A stretch of 64,000 nt of DNA from Lactarius indigo (GCA_025766275.1 JAFKAC010000065.1:186001-250000), one strand, 5' to 3'. Positions 54,222 to 64,000 are shown, counted from the first letter of the stretch. Notes: generated by a model from the letters alone, not told the origin. Translations and numbers: made by a program.

Positions 54222-57200
54222 ATGTCTGGTTCTTCATCAACCCCTGCTGCTGGTGCTGGTGCTCCTCCCAGCCCCACCGGTGGCTCTGCAGGAGGCTCAC
54301 TCCCTCCTCCTTCTGGGTCCACACCCTCCACATGTCTCTCCCAGGCCCACAGTTCCAACTTTGGTATGCCATCTGGCATCCATCTCACTCAGTTTGATGG
54401 CACGGGCTGGAACGAATGGTCTGGGACCATTGAGGCTATCCTCACGCTGGATGAGGCTGAAGATGTGTTCACTTTGGACACACCCCCATCTGGTATCACT
54501 ACTGATGAGTGGGACTCAGTCCAGCGTCGTTCCAAGGCGTACCTCCGCCTCTACCTTAAGCCAGATGTCTACTCCCTTGTGGCGGACAATATTGTCTATG
54601 CCACCTTCAAGGCGAAGTGGGACAAACTGAGAGACGTATATGCTGGTGCTTCGGGCAGCACCACTATCTTCAATTTGTGGATCCAGTTAACGCAAGCCCG
54701 CCTTGACGACTCTGCACCCATGGCCACTCAGTTGGCCAAGCTCAATGAGCTGCGGGTTGCCCTTTCCAATGCACAGATGGGTGTCACTGACACTCAATTC
54801 TGTCTCATTCTCCTCCACGCTCTGCCGCCCTCTTATGAGGTGTTGGCCTCTACCATCCTCGCTAGTGGGGCCCCTTCTGCACTCAAGCATGCTGAAATCA
54901 TAGCGCGCATAGTGTCGGAAGAAGCTCGCCGTGCTGGGCCCTCTGGCTCCTCCCTCAACAAGGTGGCCCCTGTCAAGTCGACGGGCAAGAAGGGCAAGAA
55001 AGACCACTCCGGTCTAACTTGCCACTACTGCAACAAAAAGGGCCATATCAAGCCTGATTGCAGGAAGAGGAAGAAGGATGAGGCTGACGCAAAGGAGAAG
55101 GAGAAAGCAGGCAATAAGGCTGCCAATAGTCATGTGCTAGTACCTACCACTGCCTCCATCACAGAAGTTGTAGAGCCCAAGATAGATTGGGCCTCTGAAT
55201 CAATTGGTGTTGCCTTGTATACTGCCTCGCATGTGCGTTGGATGATGGATAGTGGTGCTACACACCACATCACCCCACATCGGTCTGACTTCAAGGACTA
55301 CACCCCAACTAAAGGCACTGTACGCCTGGGTGATAAGTCCACTATAGACCAAGTGGGTGTCAGGTCTGTCGTCTTTACTACGAGCCAGGGTATCTCTATC
55401 ACCCTCAGTAATGTGCTACACCTACCACAGGTGAAGACGCGCTTCTTGTCGACACGCGCCCTAGCACAAAAAGGTGCTGAGATTGCCTTTGACAGTGGCT
55501 CATTTAAAATATCTGTCAACCAAAAGTGTGTGGCCAAAGGCTACCTTGAGGACAACCTTTACTGGTTGGACACAGCCAGCGTCGGCCTCAATGCCCACAC
55601 AAAATCAAGTGCTGCCACACTTGATATCTGGCATCAACGCATGGGACACATCTCCTCTGCGGCGCTAAAGGCGCATGGTCCCTCTGCCACTACTGGCATG
55701 GACATAGATAGCTCCACCACGGCCCACACGGTCTGCCGTGGGTGCGAGATGGGTAAATCCACTCGCCAACCCTTTTCTGCGTCCTCCAACAAAAGGACAA
55801 CTCGTCAATTTGAGATTGTGCACAGTGACCTCGCCGGTCCTATGCAAACTCAGTCCCTGCAAGGCTCGACCTACACTGCCACCTTCATAGATGACCACAC
55901 TAAGTTCACTGTGGTCCACTTCCTTAAGTTGAAGGATCAGTTTGCTAAGTCGCTGCAAATGTATTTGGCCTGGGGTGAAACCCAGTCTGGCCATAAACTG
56001 CGCACTCTGCACTCTGACCGCGGTGGCGAGTACATGTCGAGTGTCACGCAGGACATTCTTAAGCAGAAAGGGATAGAGCATCACCTCACGATGCCGGGTT
56101 CACCACAGTCTAACGGAAAAGCCGAGCGGTTTAACCGCACCATTATGGATAAGGCAATGTCCATGCTTCACACAGCTGGCATGTCTAAAGGCTTCTGGGA
56201 GCATGCGGTGTGCGCAGCTGTGCACATCTATAACCGTTCCCCAGTCCGTGGGCTTAAGTGGCGCACTCCCTATGAGCTCTGGCACTCTGGCAAAGTGCCT
56301 GATGTCTCACATCTCCGCATCTTTGGATGCAAGGGGTACATGCACGTACCCGCTGATAAGCGTCGCAAATTGGATGCGAAGGCCATTGAGGTCACGCTTA
56401 TCGGGTTTGAGCCTGAATCTAAGGGCTATAAGCTCTGGGACCGCTCAACCCGCTCCGTCCGAGTGTCCAGGGATGTGACATTTGACGAGAGTAGCTTCCC
56501 GTCCCTACAGGGTGTTGAGACACACCCCACACCTTCACCACCAGTCGTGCCTAGCACAACAGTGACTGCCGTGCCTCACCCGCTGGCGTTACCACCAATG
56601 CGAGCCCCCTCCCCTGCACACTCCAGTAGTAGTGAGGAGGAGGATGTAGAAAACCTTTTAGACCCCCCACAAGTCCAACCACGCCCTACCACACCACCAC
56701 CTGCTCTGCCAGCTCTGCCCACCACACCTAAACGTGAGCAGACCACTCCCACTTCACCCCCGCCGCGTCCTAGTGCAACGCGCATTATGCGCCATGTCCC
56801 TCCTCCCTCACCAGAAATGCCTGGGGGATTTGAGGATCGTGCACAGCGCAGTCAGCTGTTGCGTGAAATGGACAATGCACCAAGGCGCAGTGCTCGTGCC
56901 CCTGTCCCTAATCCGCGTTACTTCAATGCGGACAATGCGGCATGGCGCGGCAGGCGTCTGGGGTATGCGGAGTTATTAGCTGCTGCCTTTGTGGGCCGAG
57001 ACCCTGCAACTTATGCAGAGGCCATGCGGTCTGCAGCTTCAGATGAGTGGTCTAAGGCGTGTCAATATGAAATGGACGCCCTAGCTAAGAATGGGACTTG
57101 GGAGTTAGTGGATCTCCCGCCTAATCGTAAGGCAGTAAAATCCAAATGGGTCTTCAAGCTCAAAGCGGATGGCCGCTACAGAGCTCGCTTGGTGGCTAAG

Positions 57201-58170
57201 GGATTCACGCAGATCCCTGGCGTAGATTTTGATGAAACCTTCTCTCCCGTCGCACGATTTGAGTCGCTACGTTTACTTCTGGCGTTGGCCGCGCTGGAGG
57301 ACTGGCACATCCATCAAATGGATGTTAAGTCTGCTTTTCTCAATGGCGTGCTTGACGAGGAGATCTACATGGAGCAGCCACAAGGTTTCACTGTCACTGG
57401 CTCTGAGACGAAGGTGTGTCGCCTGGTTAAGGCGATCTATGGTCTCAAACAGGCCTCCCGTGCATGGAACTTGCAATTCCATGGAGTGCTCACTGCACTC
57501 GGCTTTAAGCGGACGTTTGCTGATGCTGGCATATATGTGATGCCTCAACGGGAGGGGTATGATCCACTCTTCGTTATTGTCTACGTTGACGACATCACTA
57601 TACTGGGTCCCTCACTGAGTGGTATCAAGCGTTTGAAGTCGAACTTGTCTGAACGCTATGAGATGACAGATCTCGGGGAGATAGAGTCTTATCTTGGTAT
57701 GCGCATTGTGCGCGACCGCTCCCTCAGACGCATCGAAATAGATCAGTCTGGCTACATCAAGGATGTCCTTGAATGCTTTGGCATGTCTGATGCCACACCA
57801 CACAACACACCCTTGCCCGCTGGTGCTGACGAGCACTTGGTTAAATATACGTCGCAGGCAACTGCCTCAGATATCTCTCACTACCAATCTCTTATTGGGA
57901 GTCTGCTTTATGTGCAGATTGGCACTAGGCCAGATATCTCTTTCGCTGTGTCACGTCTGGCGCAGTACGCAGCGAACCCTTCACCACAACATCTGCGACT
58001 TGCACAGTATGTCCTATCCTACTTAGTGGGAACTATGGATATGCGTATTGTCTATGATGGCGCCAATGGCGATGGCCTTCATGGCTACACTGATTCCAGT
58101 CTGGCTGATCAGACTGACGACCGCCACTCCACCTCTGGTTATGTGTTCCTACTAGCTAACGGTGCAATAA
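54222..58170 (+). pseudogene. Copia 2 Gag-Pol, truncated in RNase H by Gypsy B
   Basis: The ORF gives about 1316 residues before the insertion point and matches Copia 1 residue by residue with few changes. It includes UBN2 Gag, the CHYCNKKGHIKPDC knuckle, WMMDSGATHH protease, LHSDRGGEYMS integrase, VIVYVDDITIL RT and the first RNase H motif (YTDSSLADQ). It reads ...YVFLLANGAI and then runs into the Gypsy B LTR, which supplies a stop at 58173-58175. The N-terminal 45 residues differ more from Copia 1 (SSTPAAGAGAPPSPTG). The missing part is the rest of RNase H. Confidence 0.9.
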
Positions 58171-58742
58171 TGTAACGCCACTACAGGGGCGTTGAGTACG
58201 ACCTGTACTAAGTCAGTCGATCGTTCGGTAGTCAAAGCTCAAAGGCTCGACTTCAGTAGAGATGGTGCACAAGAGCCACAAGGACACACGTCACTTGGAC
58301 TATAGAGGAAAGCTAAGACTCGAAGGCCTAGCAAAAACGAGGGTCGGGAGACAAGGGGACTTCATGTAGATGAGTGTAGTATTACACAAGAAGTCTAGTC
58401 TACTGTACAAGCTAGGTATGACTAGGGTTAAATAGGAATCGTGCTGTATGGCCATTACAAACAGACGGCGCCATCGCCAAGTCGAGGAAGAAAGGAATGA
58501 ACATAAAGGGAACAAAGCAGGGATATATCGAGAATAAAGGAGAATCACGCGGGGTCGCGCGTGAGAGGGAACAAGTCGGAAACTGGCACATGTCAAGCTT
58601 TATCAAAAGAGAACGTCGATAAGCAAGGCGCGTGGTAGAAACCGGGTAATTGTAAGGTCCGCGTGGTCGTACAGGGCTCGTATAGTGTGGGAAGGGAATA
58701 ATGGTAAGGAAAGAAAGGGACGAGTCCAAGAAAGTCGTAACA
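58171..58742 (-). repeat. 3' LTR of Gypsy B
   Basis: It is 572 bp, TGTAACGCC...GTAACA as read on the plus strand, followed by the TTACCCCCC complement of the purine tract. The 5' LTR is outside the window, so age cannot be estimated. Confidence 0.9.
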
Positions 58743-58776
58743 TTACCCCCCATCTTGGTCTGAAGACGCCTCGACT

Positions 58777-60225
58777 TCAGGACTCTGGGTCTACGAGATC
58801 GTAAATGTCGGCGTCGAGGTCATTCTCTGGCCACGGAGAGATGTCGAGTCGACAGTAATGCGTTTTGAGAAATAGGAAGGGTCCGCGTTTGCCACACTTG
58901 CGACACATTTCGTACTGGGGGCATCGAATCTCGTCGTGATTGGCGTCAGTGCGGAAGCATCGCCCACACCACCTCCCTTGGGTGTGGGCTGCGATTGTCG
59001 GTGGTTCGGGGACGGTGAAGGAGGTGGTGGCCTCCGTAGCCACTGCTTGCCGTATACGTTCATCTGCCTGATGGGTCGTGATTACTTCTTCGACCATACC
59101 CGCACGGCGGAATATACATCGATAGGATTGATGCTCCTGGCTTTGGCAATGTCGGCAGGCAGGTCGCGGTCTGGTGGGACAATCGCGTACGATGTGGTGG
59201 GGGCTGTTGCAGTGATAGCAGCGTCGGCGGTGTGGTTTGTCGGCGAGGCAGGGGAACTCTAATGGTCCTCCGCGTCGTGGGGAAAATGGGATAGCGTAAC
59301 GGGAGTGGCGAAGTGGGGCTGGTAGAGTCGTCATACACGCGTATTCGTTGCCGATGGTGGCCAGCGCTCCTGCGTACTGAAGGCGTCTCTTGGTGCTGGC
59401 GAGCATTAAGTCGACCGTGAGCCGTTCTGATCGTAGTTTGCGTGCGTCGTCCTCCAGTTTCTTGCACTTCTCGTCGAGTTCTTTGAGCGCCAAGAGTCCC
59501 GTTCTCAGCCTAGTAATCTCGGCCGTGAGACGGGGTGAGTTAAGCTCTATGAGTGTTTCGTCCAGAGCACAGGCGCGGATGTCGTGAGGGTCAAAGAACT
59601 GTAGCTGTTCCGCTGTAAAGGGTGGTGCCAAGATGTTCGGCCTAAGTGACAAGAGGTAGACCTCCTCTCCGTAGTGGGGTTGTCCCTCGCCCATTGTCCC
59701 CACTACCTCGGTGAACCCCTTGCGATAGTAGATATACTTCGCTGGGTTAGATCCACCGTCTGGTAGCGGGATCTGTAATGGGTAGTACTTGGGGGTGCCA
59801 GGGGTGTTTGGAAAGAATGGGGCACCGGGGTCGTCTGTGTCGTTAGGAGGGGAGTCGGGTCGGTCGTAGTCAATGGGGGTGTGGACGCGAACCGGGGTAA
59901 ACGGTTCTAGAGGTGGGGGTGGTGTGGATGATGGGGAGGATGGTGGTGATTGAGGTCGTGGTTCAGGTGGAGGGGTTGACTGTTGCCGAGGAGGTGGCGT
60001 TGGAGAGTATTGCCCTTCCTCCGGCGTTGACGGGGTAAGTTCCCCGGGTTCTCGTTTGATGGGAATAGGGGCGGTGATGGTAACATGTTGGGGGGACGGT
60101 GGTGGTGACAGACGGGGGATGTCGGTGAGATCGATGGTGATAATCCCTCGTTCGAGGGCGGCTTCGAGTCGGGGGTTGCTGAGGATGTTGACGAGGGTGG
60201 TGTCGGATACTGGGGTGTTGGTCAT
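58777..60225 (-). CDS. Gypsy B ORF3: proline-rich, coiled-coil, multi-zinc-knuckle protein
   Basis: This intact 482-aa ORF begins 39 bp after the pol stop. Residues 1-45 are MTNTPVSDTTLVNILSNPRL... Residues 46-115 are Pro/Ser/Thr-rich. At about 165-260 are YIYYRKGFTEVVGTMG and a predicted coiled coil (LLALKELDEKCKKLEDDARKL). At about 335-375 are two CCHC knuckles (CYHCNSPHHIVRDC, CRHCQSQEHQSYRC). At about 425-455 is a second Cys cluster (CGRCFRTDANHDEIRCPQYEMC). The C-terminus is acidic. Most Ty3/Gypsy elements have only gag and pol, and env (membrane protein) would occupy this position in some. No signal peptide or membrane segment is seen here, so it is not env-like. It is conserved in Gypsy A. 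Function is unknown. Confidence 0.85.
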   Translation of the reverse strand: MTNTPVSDTTLVNILSNPRLEAALERGIITIDLTDIPRLSPPPSPQHVTITAPIPIKREPGELTPSTPEEGQYSPTPPPRQQSTPPPEPRPQSPPSSPSSTPPPPLEPFTPVRVHTPIDYDRPDSPPNDTDDPGAPFFPNTPGTPKYYPLQIPLPDGGSNPAKYIYYRKGFTEVVGTMGEGQPHYGEEVYLLSLRPNILAPPFTAEQLQFFDPHDIRACALDETLIELNSPRLTAEITRLRTGLLALKELDEKCKKLEDDARKLRSERLTVDLMLASTKRRLQYAGALATIGNEYACMTTLPAPLRHSRYAIPFSPRRGGPLEFPCLADKPHRRRCYHCNSPHHIVRDCPTRPRPACRHCQSQEHQSYRCIFRRAGMVEEVITTHQADERIRQAVATEATTSFTVPEPPTIAAHTQGRWCGRCFRTDANHDEIRCPQYEMCRKCGKRGPFLFLKTHYCRLDISPWPENDLDADIYDLVDPES

Positions 60226-60264
60226 TGTTGGGCTGAGGGATACGGGGGTGCGAAAGGAGTGTCT

Positions 60265-63200
60265 TTATATCGTTCGTCCAGCCCCCTTGGCGGTCGGATA
60301 TCGTTGGTAGAAGTCTTTGATGACGTCTGTGGCGTGGGTCATGTTTGTTGTGGGTTCCCATGTGTTATCGCTTGGTGGGAATCCCTTCCACTTTACTAGG
60401 TAGTGGAGTTTGCGTCCTCTTCCTCGTTCCTGGGCGTCTTCGATCTGCTCCACTTCATACTCCTCTTCGCCATCGATAAGGTCCGGTGGAGGTCGGGTAT
60501 AGTTTGCGCCATGCATCTCCGTTTCCTTGTATGGTGTCAGAAGGTTCGCATGGAATACTGGGTGTATTTTCCATGATGCCGGAAGTTCCAGTTCATACGA
60601 AACGTCTGATAGAACCTTGGCGATTTTAAAGGGTCCGTATCGTTTCGGGGCTAGTTTGCTTGTGGGGTAGAAGGTACGGAGATTGGTCCCTTCTAACCAT
60701 ACTTGATCCCCTTGCTGATAAGGTGTGAACCCTGTTTTTCCTCGTTGGGCCATGAGGTGCTGCGTGTGTTTGATACTATCTTGTGCATGTTGTCGGAGTA
60801 TCTGTAGTTCTTCCAATCTTTGATCCACCGCAGGGCTGTGTGATGGTTTTGGTGTCCATGTAGTTCGTGGTTCCCACCCCATGATGAGAGAGAAGGGGGA
60901 GTGCCTAGTGGTGGCGTTTCTCCAAGAATTGTGAGTGAATTGTGCCATAGGTAGGAGTTCCACCCAGTTGTCCTGTTGCACGTTACACCAATGTCGCAAA
61001 TATTGTTCCAACCATTGGTTTGTTCGTTCTGATTGACCATCTGTTTGCGGATGGTACGCCGATGATACATTTTGCTGTATCCCCAACGTTTTACACAGTT
61101 GTCGCATGAACATAGACGCGAATCTTGGGTCCCGATCGGATATGATTCTTCGGGGTAGGCCGTAATGGGGATAGACATGTCGGAGATAAAGTTTTGCCAC
61201 GCCTTCCGACGTTATGGCTTCGTTACATGGTATAAATATTGCCGCTTTTGAGCAGTCGTGGTCCGTGACGGTGAGGATCGAGTCAAATCCTTTTGATATT
61301 GGGAGTTTGACTATGAAATCCATGGCCACCACTTCAAATGGTTCGGCCGATGGTTCGGTGGTGATAGGAAATAGGTGGGGCTTCTGTCGGTGATGATTGA
61401 TCTTGTTGCTTTGGCATGTTGCACACCCCTTGACGTAGGCTTCCACATCTTTGCGCATGTTGGGCCACCAGAAATCGCGTCGTAATAGCTCCAGAGTATT
61501 TGCAATTCCTGGATGTCCTGCACTTGGAGTATCGTGGAAAAAGGTGATTACCCCCCGTTTAAGTTCGTTGTTTCCCACAACAACGAGAGCATCACCCTTC
61601 CACCACAGCCCATTGTGTTTCTTTAGGTTGTGGGGTTCTATCCATGGGAGGAGTGCTGCTTCGTCCATGTTTTGTGCAATTTGAGTCCATATATCCATGT
61701 CGTGCATGGACGTTTGGGTAACTTTGAGAAATACGTCATCTGGGAGAACTATAACGTGATCATTGTCGCTGGTGCCGTCATCATAATCGGGTCTTCTTGA
61801 TAAGGAGTCTGCTTGCGTGTTCTTGGTACCAGGGATGTGTTTGAGTATAAAATTGTACTCTGACAGTTCTTGGAACTCCCGCGCTACTCGTCGACTGATT
61901 TTTCTGGGTTCTTTCCAGTATTGCAGGTTGGCATGGTCTGTATGGATCGTTATTAGATGGGGGGATCCCACAAGGTATGTTCTCCAAGTGCGTAACGCTT
62001 TGACGATTGCTAGTAGTTCCCTATCGTAGATGTCGTAATTGCGTTCGGCCTCCGACAGGGATTCGGAATAGAATGCGACCAGATGCATTTTGTTGTCTTC
62101 TCCCTTCTGATTTAGGACAGCCCCTAGGGCGTAACTTGAAGCATCGACTTCGATTTCAAAGGGTTGATCTAGTTTCGGGAATAGTAGGACCGGTTCCGAG
62201 CTGATTCGTTCTTTGATGGTGTCGAAAGCTTTTTGTCTGGCTTCCGTCCATTCCCAGGGAACGTCTTTCTTCGTAAGGTCGTGGAGGGGCCTCGCGATAG
62301 TAGAGAACCCTCGTATAAACCGCCGGTAGAAATTGCAGAATCCTAAGAAGGCTCGTGCTTCTTTGAGTGATGTCGGCGCCTTCCATTCTCGGACTCCTTG
62401 CACTTTGACTGGGTCCATTCGCAATTGTCCGTACCCAATGATTAGTCCCAGGTATTCCACCTCATAGACCTCAAACACACATTTTTCCGGTTTGATGTAT
62501 AGGTCGTGTTTGTCGCAGAGGTCGAGGACTTGGTGTAATACCATTCTGTGGTGGGCACGGTTGTCTGAGGTCGCGATTAGGATATCGTCCATGTAGACGA
62601 TCACTTCTCCTGTCAACACTAACTCCCGGAAAATAGTGTCCATCATAGTTTGGAAGGTGCTAGGGGAGTTAGTGAGGCCAAAGAACATGACTCGCGGTTT
62701 GAATAGTCCCTGATTTGTCTTGAACGCCGCTTTCCATTCGTCCCCCTGTTTGATTCGAACGTTGTTGTATCCCCATCGGATATCAAGCTTCGAGTAAAGC
62801 CTCGCTTCTCGGATTTTGTCGATGAGTTCGGGGATTAGGGGGAGTGGATAATGATTCTTTACGGTTAGTTCGTTGAGGCGGCGGTAGTCCTGTACCGGGC
62901 ATAGTTTCCCGTCCTTCTTTTTGATGAAAAAGAAGGGAGATGCGTAAGGAGACTTGGACGGTTGGATGTACTTCTTTTCCAGGTGTTCGGTTACGAATTC
63001 TGTTAGCTTTTCGTTTTCCGGGATTGTGAGTGGGTATACTTTGCAATCCATTGTTTCAGGGGCGGTTGGGACTAGATCGATGGCGTGGTCCCACGGGCGT
63101 GAAGGGGGGAAGCGCTGAGACGCTTCCTCACTGAAAACTTTCTGATGCCTTCGGTATTCTTCCGGAACCATCTCTTCGAAGGTTTTCTGGGGTCTTTTGG

Positions 63201-63813
63201 CCGCTTCCTGCTGTGCTAATTCTGATGCTGTTGTTGTTTTTCGCAGCCGGATACAGGGTTTGTCCCCTTCTTGTAGCTGTTCCCAGGCTGATTCGTCCAG
63301 TTGATACGTCTCCAATGCCTTGATAGTTGCTTCAAGAGGCATGGCTTCGTTGGACAGATGCAGACTGGTGATGACCACTGGTTGGAATTCTTCATCGAGC
63401 GTGGCGTCTCGCCAGTGGAACTTGGGTTCAAAAGCCGTAAACCAGGGGTATCCCAGTATGACTTCATCGTTTCCTAAATCTGTGATAAGGAATCGGAGGT
63501 TTTGGGTCTTTCCTCCGGTTTTAACGGTGAGGTCGGTGAAGGATGTGATTTCTCCTCCTTGGTTGTGGGTTCCGTCTACGTTCCATATCTTGATGGAGCG
63601 TTCGGTAGGTAGCCAGGCTATTTTGAGTCGTTTCAGGAGGTTTGCGCTTATGAAGTTGTCTGTTGCGCCCAAATCTACCAAAACGTTTCGTTCGGCCGTC
63701 GCGTGAGCAGATTTGAAAAGTACTGGAATTCGCATAGATCGGAATCTGCTATTGTACACGCTAAGTTTTAATGCTCTAGCCCAGGCCGCCAGGTTCAAGC
63801 GTTCAGAAAATCC
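60265..63813 (-). CDS. Gypsy B Pol polyprotein (PR-RT-RNaseH-INT-chromodomain)
   Basis: About 1180 aa, probably made by -1 frameshifting from gag at the A-AAA-AAG site (63813-63819) rather than from its own start; the first Met-like codon in frame is TTG. Protease motif DLGATDNFIS (about 40) has Leu where retropepsins have Ser or Thr in D-S/T-G. RT spans about 240-450 (QDYRRLN.., VIVYMDDILIATS). RNase H spans about 540-650 (EIEVDASSYALGAVL, YDRELLAIVKAL). The integrase HHCC finger is near 755-800 (AGHPG..CATCQSNK), and the core has MDFIVKLP, SDRDPRFASMF and DGQSERTNQWLEQYL. The chromodomain is near 1110-1160 ([25 protein letters not shown]). The order and chromodomain identify a chromovirus. 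The ORF has no stop, but the protease substitution may disable it. Confidence 0.9.
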   Translation of the reverse strand, partial: GFSERLNLAAWARALKLSVYNSRFRSMRIPVLFKSAHATAERNVLVDLGATDNFISANLLKRLKIAWLPTERSIKIWNVDGTHNQGGEITSFTDLTVKTGGKTQNLRFLITDLGNDEVILGYPWFTAFEPKFHWRDATLDEEFQPVVITSLHLSNEAMPLEATIKALETYQLDESAWEQLQEGDKPCIRLRKTTTASELAQQEAAKRPQKTFEEMVPEEYRRHQKVFSEEASQRFPPSRPWDHAIDLVPTAPETMDCKVYPLTIPENEKLTEFVTEHLEKKYIQPSKSPYASPFFFIKKKDGKLCPVQDYRRLNELTVKNHYPLPLIPELIDKIREARLYSKLDIRWGYNNVRIKQGDEWKAAFKTNQGLFKPRVMFFGLTNSPSTFQTMMDTIFRELVLTGEVIVYMDDILIATSDNRAHHRMVLHQVLDLCDKHDLYIKPEKCVFEVYEVEYLGLIIGYGQLRMDPVKVQGVREWKAPTSLKEARAFLGFCNFYRRFIRGFSTIARPLHDLTKKDVPWEWTEARQKAFDTIKERISSEPVLLFPKLDQPFEIEVDASSYALGAVLNQKGEDNKMHLVAFYSESLSEAERNYDIYDRELLAIVKALRTWRTYLVGSPHLITIHTDHANLQYWKEPRKISRRVAREFQELSEYNFILKHIPGTKNTQADSLSRRPDYDDGTSDNDHVIVLPDDVFLKVTQTSMHDMDIWTQIAQNMDEAALLPWIEPHNLKKHNGLWWKGDALVVVGNNELKRGVITFFHDTPSAGHPGIANTLELLRRDFWWPNMRKDVEAYVKGCATCQSNKINHHRQKPHLFPITTEPSAEPFEVVAMDFIVKLPISKGFDSILTVTDHDCSKAAIFIPCNEAITSEGVAKLYLRHVYPHYGLPRRIISDRDPRFASMFMRQLCKTLGIQQNVSSAYHPQTDGQSERTNQWLEQYLRHWCNVQQDNWVELLPMAQFTHNSWRNATTRHSPFSLIMGWEPRTTWTPKPSHSPAVDQRLEELQILRQHAQDSIKHTQHLMAQRGKTGFTPYQQGDQVWLEGTNLRTFYPTSKLAPKRYGPFKIAKVLSDVSYELELPASWKIHPVFHANLLTPYKETEMHGANYTRPPPDLIDGEEEYEVEQIEDAQERGRGRKLHYLVKWKGFPPSDNTWEPTTNMTHATDVIKDFYQRYPTAKGAGRTI

Positions 63814-64000
63814 TTTTTTTGTCCGAAGAGTTTATCCACCATTAGCTCTCATACTTCGGGGGTTTGGGCGAACAGGGCCGCTACTTGGGCGTCAGCTTGC
63901 TCCTCGTTGGAAAGGGGATGTGATGCGGTCATCGAGATAGTAGCGGTGGTTGGTGTAGGGTCGTTCGTATTTGCGGCTTTGACGGTAGTGGTTGTTTTTT
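63795..64000 (-). pseudogene. Gypsy B Gag C-terminal end with premature TGA
   Basis: The frame from the window edge reads ...ASHPLSNEEQADAQVAALF AQTPEV, then TGA at 63849-63851, then ELMVDKLFGQKKDFLNA to a second TGA at 63795-63797. The second stop follows a typical -1 slippery heptamer, so it is the expected Gag end. The first TGA is probably a CGA-to-TGA mutation. The rest of gag is outside the window. Confidence 0.65.
63813..63819 (-). promoter_or_regulatory. Candidate -1 ribosomal frameshift site between gag and pol
   Basis: On the minus strand the Gag frame reads CAA AAA AAG GAT, that is A-AAA-AAG, the classic slippery heptamer. Slipping back one base gives AAA AAA GGA, exactly the Pol frame. 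Confidence 0.65.

Larger units (their letters stand above)
52890..58170 (+). mobile_element. Copia-type LTR retrotransposon (Copia 2), interrupted by Gypsy B
   Basis: The visible parts are the 5' LTR (52890-53438), primer site, leader and 54222-58170 of the gag-pol ORF. The element inserted into Gypsy A after CCATG (52885-52889). It is cut within RNase H by Gypsy B, and its 3' part should reappear beyond the window. Its coding region and leader are nearly the same as Copia 1 while its LTR is much more different. Confidence 0.9.
58171..64000 (-). mobile_element. Ty3/Gypsy chromovirus element B (5' end beyond window)
   Basis: From right to left (5' to 3' on the minus strand) are the Gag C-terminus, Pol, ORF3, purine tract (58743-58751) and 3' LTR (58171-58742). 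It is inserted in the RNase H region of Copia 2 (left flank AATAA, 58166-58170). It is the youngest level of the nest in this part. Confidence 0.92.

Overview
The window looks like an Agaricomycete (basidiomycete) chromosome segment. The evidence is very short introns (about 38-67 bp, GTA...CTAAC/CTGAC...AG), an expanded F-box family, and Copia, Ty3/Gypsy, MULE and LINE elements carrying fungal-type domains. There are two regions.

REGION 1 (1-42433) is an amplified array. The repeat unit is about 7-8 kb and holds two genes. One is an F-box gene and the other is a relative of the RNA-binding protein Vts1/Smaug. In each unit the two genes converge at their 3' ends and diverge from the neighbouring unit at their 5' ends. 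Six F-box genes are present. Genes 1, 2, 3, 4 and 6 are on the minus strand, and gene 5 is on the plus strand inside an inverted block of about 29345-34857. Each F-box gene first looks like two adjacent or overlapping ORFs. In all six, an intron of 52-53 bp with canonical borders joins the two ORFs in frame, and a short leader encoded by tiny 5' exons (first exon always 14 bp) joins in frame upstream. Every spliced model has a length divisible by three (1009-1086 codons before the stop). The product is leader, F-box, LRR-like repeats, second F-box, LRR-like repeats, then a paired CxxC/HxxxxH zinc finger. The two F-box halves and the introns before them are homologous. Gene 2 also has a 57-nt exon in two tandem copies plus a related third one. 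Exon duplication through symmetric phase-1 introns therefore seems to have acted at two scales. Every VTS1-like copy here is broken or scrambled, although one 216-aa SAM-domain ORF survives, whereas all six F-box genes are open.

Smaller insertions dot the array. They are a 563-bp 5'-truncated LINE with perfect 15-bp target duplications, a LINE insertion reduced to a few bases plus poly(A), a 217-bp retroposed segment that replaced the C-terminus of F-box gene 1, and a candidate MITE of about 450 bp.

REGION 2 (about 42434-64000) is a nest of transposons. A MULE (Mutator-like) element with an intron-containing transposase gene is split by an intact Copia element (43768-50011; LTRs identical by eye; 5-bp TSD; one 1434-aa gag-pol ORF). 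The same MULE is cut again by Gypsy element A (50546-). Gypsy A is cut by Copia element 2 (52890-), and Copia 2 is cut by Gypsy element B (58171 to beyond the window). The Copia elements carry a primer-binding site that matches the anticodon region of initiator tRNA-Met rather than its 3' end. Both Gypsy elements carry an extra ORF downstream of pol, encoding a proline-rich, coiled-coil, multi-zinc-knuckle protein.

No tRNA, rRNA or CRISPR was seen. Identities rest on motif recognition; no database search was possible.
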